The notes below the pieces were generated by a model. It did not search any database and was not told the origin of the DNA. It saw nothing but the letters and a program-made list of their open reading frames with translations. Made by a program: the position numbers and the translations under genes. 64,000 bases of DNA, taken from positions 62,001-126,000 of the forward strand of contig JBJHDF010000005.1 in the NCBI GenBank assembly GCA_050486405.1, read 5' to 3'. Of the stretch, positions 62,943 through 64,000 are shown piece by piece. How positions within the stretch are numbered: the first letter of the stretch is position 1; every line of letters begins with the position of its first letter. This DNA comes from JBJHDF01 sp050486405 (GTDB lineage Bacteria; Pseudomonadota; Gammaproteobacteria; Pseudomonadales; Cellvibrionaceae).

Positions 62943-63977
62943 TCAGGAGGACAACATGTCGAAGTTTTGCTTGTCCATCATTTCTATGGCCAGACCACCC
63001 CCACGGGCGACACAGGTCAGGGGGTCCTCGGCAATGATTACGGGCAGCCCAGTTTCGTTGGACAGCAGTCGGTCGATATCGCGCAACAAAGCACCACCAC
63101 CAGTCAGCACCACGCCGCTCTCGGCAATATCGGACGCCAACTCCGGAGGCGACTGCTCCAGAGCAGTCTTCACCGCCTGGACTATGCCCGCCAGGGGCTC
63201 CTGCAGGGCCTCCAGGATTTCGTCGCTATTCAGGGTAAAGCTGCGCGGTACCCCTTCGGCCAGATTACGTCCGCGCACATCAATCTCCCGCACCTCGCTG
63301 CCGGCGAAGGCGCAGCCCACCTCCTGCTTGATCCGCTCGGCGGTGGCGTCACCGATCACGCTACCGTAGTGCCGACGCACATAGGTGACAATACCTTCGT
63401 CGAAGCGATCGCCGCCAATACGTACGGAATCCGAATAAACCACACCGTTGAGGGAGATGACGGCGATCTCGGTGGTACCACCACCGATGTCCACCACCAT
63501 GGAGCCGCTGGGCTCGGATACCTTGAGACCGGCACCGATAGCCGCCGCCAGAGGCTCCTCGATCAGTCGCACCTCCCGGGCGCCAGCCGCCAGGGCGGAT
63601 TCGCGAATGGCGCGGCGCTCCACCTCGGTGGACAGGCAGGGCACACTGACCAACACTCGGGGGCTGGGCTGAAACCAGCTGTTCTCGTGTACCTTGCGAA
63701 TAAAGTGCTGCAGCATCTTTTCCGTGACCTGAAAATCGGCGATGACGCCGTCCTTCAAGGGGCGGATAGCAGTGATGTTGCCAGGGGTACGCCCGAGCAT
63801 GCGCTTGGCCTCGGTGCCCACCGCCTCGACAACCTTTTGCCCACCTTGATGGCGGATCGCCACCACCGAGGGTTCGTTCAGTACTATGCCCCGGCCGCGA
63901 ACATAGATAAGGGTATTCGCCGTACCCAGGTCAATGGAAAGATCGTTGGAAAAAGCTCCGCGCAGGATTTTTAACAT
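62943..63977 (-). CDS. mreB: Rod shape-determining actin homologue MreB
   Basis: 344 residues. Actin-like ATPase: phosphate 1 motif SIDLGTANTLIYVRG, VVDIGGGTTEIAVIS (phosphate 2), and GVVLTGGGALLRDID (adenosine). Forms membrane filaments that guide the elongasome. The start at 63977 has AAGG 12 bases before; upstream sequence beyond 64000 is not available, so the promoter is not seen. Confidence 0.97.
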   Translation of the reverse strand: MLKILRGAFSNDLSIDLGTANTLIYVRGRGIVLNEPSVVAIRHQGGQKVVEAVGTEAKRMLGRTPGNITAIRPLKDGVIADFQVTEKMLQHFIRKVHENSWFQPSPRVLVSVPCLSTEVERRAIRESALAAGAREVRLIEEPLAAAIGAGLKVSEPSGSMVVDIGGGTTEIAVISLNGVVYSDSVRIGGDRFDEGIVTYVRRHYGSVIGDATAERIKQEVGCAFAGSEVREIDVRGRNLAEGVPRSFTLNSDEILEALQEPLAGIVQAVKTALEQSPPELASDIAESGVVLTGGGALLRDIDRLLSNETGLPVIIAEDPLTCVARGGGLAIEMMDKQNFDMLSS

Positions 63978-64000
63978 GTGGTGAGGTGCCTTGTGTGTTC

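Overview
The window is bacterial chromosome from a Gram-negative gammaproteobacterium. The evidence is a complete Tol-Pal operon, Lpt and Kds lipopolysaccharide genes, the rpoN-hpf-ptsN-rapZ-npr block, mreBCD-maf-rng-yhdP, and the Pseudomonas-like order fmdB-aspS-yebC-ruvC...ruvB-ybgC-tol. Base composition is GC-rich. A family 105 glycoside hydrolase and a 3-keto-glycoside type gene cluster suggest a marine or plant-matter polysaccharide degrader of the Cellvibrionales type; that placement is inference. No rRNA, tRNA, CRISPR array, transposase or prophage gene was seen.

Layout. 1-5.0 kb: the 5' end of hemN with an Anr/FNR-type promoter, gdhA, an unusual substrate-binding-protein/TRIC-channel fusion, and a DUF3307-SatD pair with iterated operator-like repeats. 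5.3-10.9 kb: a HiPIP, an aldo-keto reductase, a beta-propeller lipoprotein, a GH105 lipoprotein and a carboxylesterase. 11.2-18.0 kb: a same-strand cluster of two Gfo/Idh/MocA oxidoreductases, an Nramp-fold transporter without the metal motifs, a secreted DUF1080 (3-keto-glycoside hydrolase type) protein and a large secreted cytochrome-c-fused protein; together they look like a system for processing an oxidised sugar. 18.0-20.9 kb: an orphan HipA kinase and ppnN. 20.9-25.9 kb: ybgC-tolQRAB-pal-cpoB.

25.9-39.8 kb: the ancestral aspS-yebC-ruvC-ruvA-ruvB string is broken by three insertions. These are higBA plus a multi-hairpin repeat (between ruvA and ruvB), an SbtA-like transporter plus purE-purK (between ruvC and ruvA), and a CDGSH/FMN glutamate-synthase-like gene plus a porin/binding-protein/diguanylate-cyclase operon (between yebC and ruvC). 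39.9-44.9 kb: hisD-hisG-murA-ibaG followed by two tandem mlaC copies, without mlaFED or mlaB. 45.1-53.3 kb: yrbG-kdsD-kdsC-lptC-lptA-lptB-rpoN-hpf-ptsN-rapZ-npr, in the usual order. 53.3-64 kb: a putative zinc-metallopeptidase lipoprotein, darP, and the opposing mreB-mreC-mreD-maf-rng-yhdP series, in which mreC appears to start at ATT.

Much of the window is envelope machinery: outer-membrane constriction (Tol-Pal), LPS synthesis and export (Kds, Lpt), phospholipid trafficking (MlaC, YhdP), peptidoglycan precursor (MurA) and rod shape (MreBCD). Accessory genes sit in the 1-20 kb region and inside the broken ruv block.
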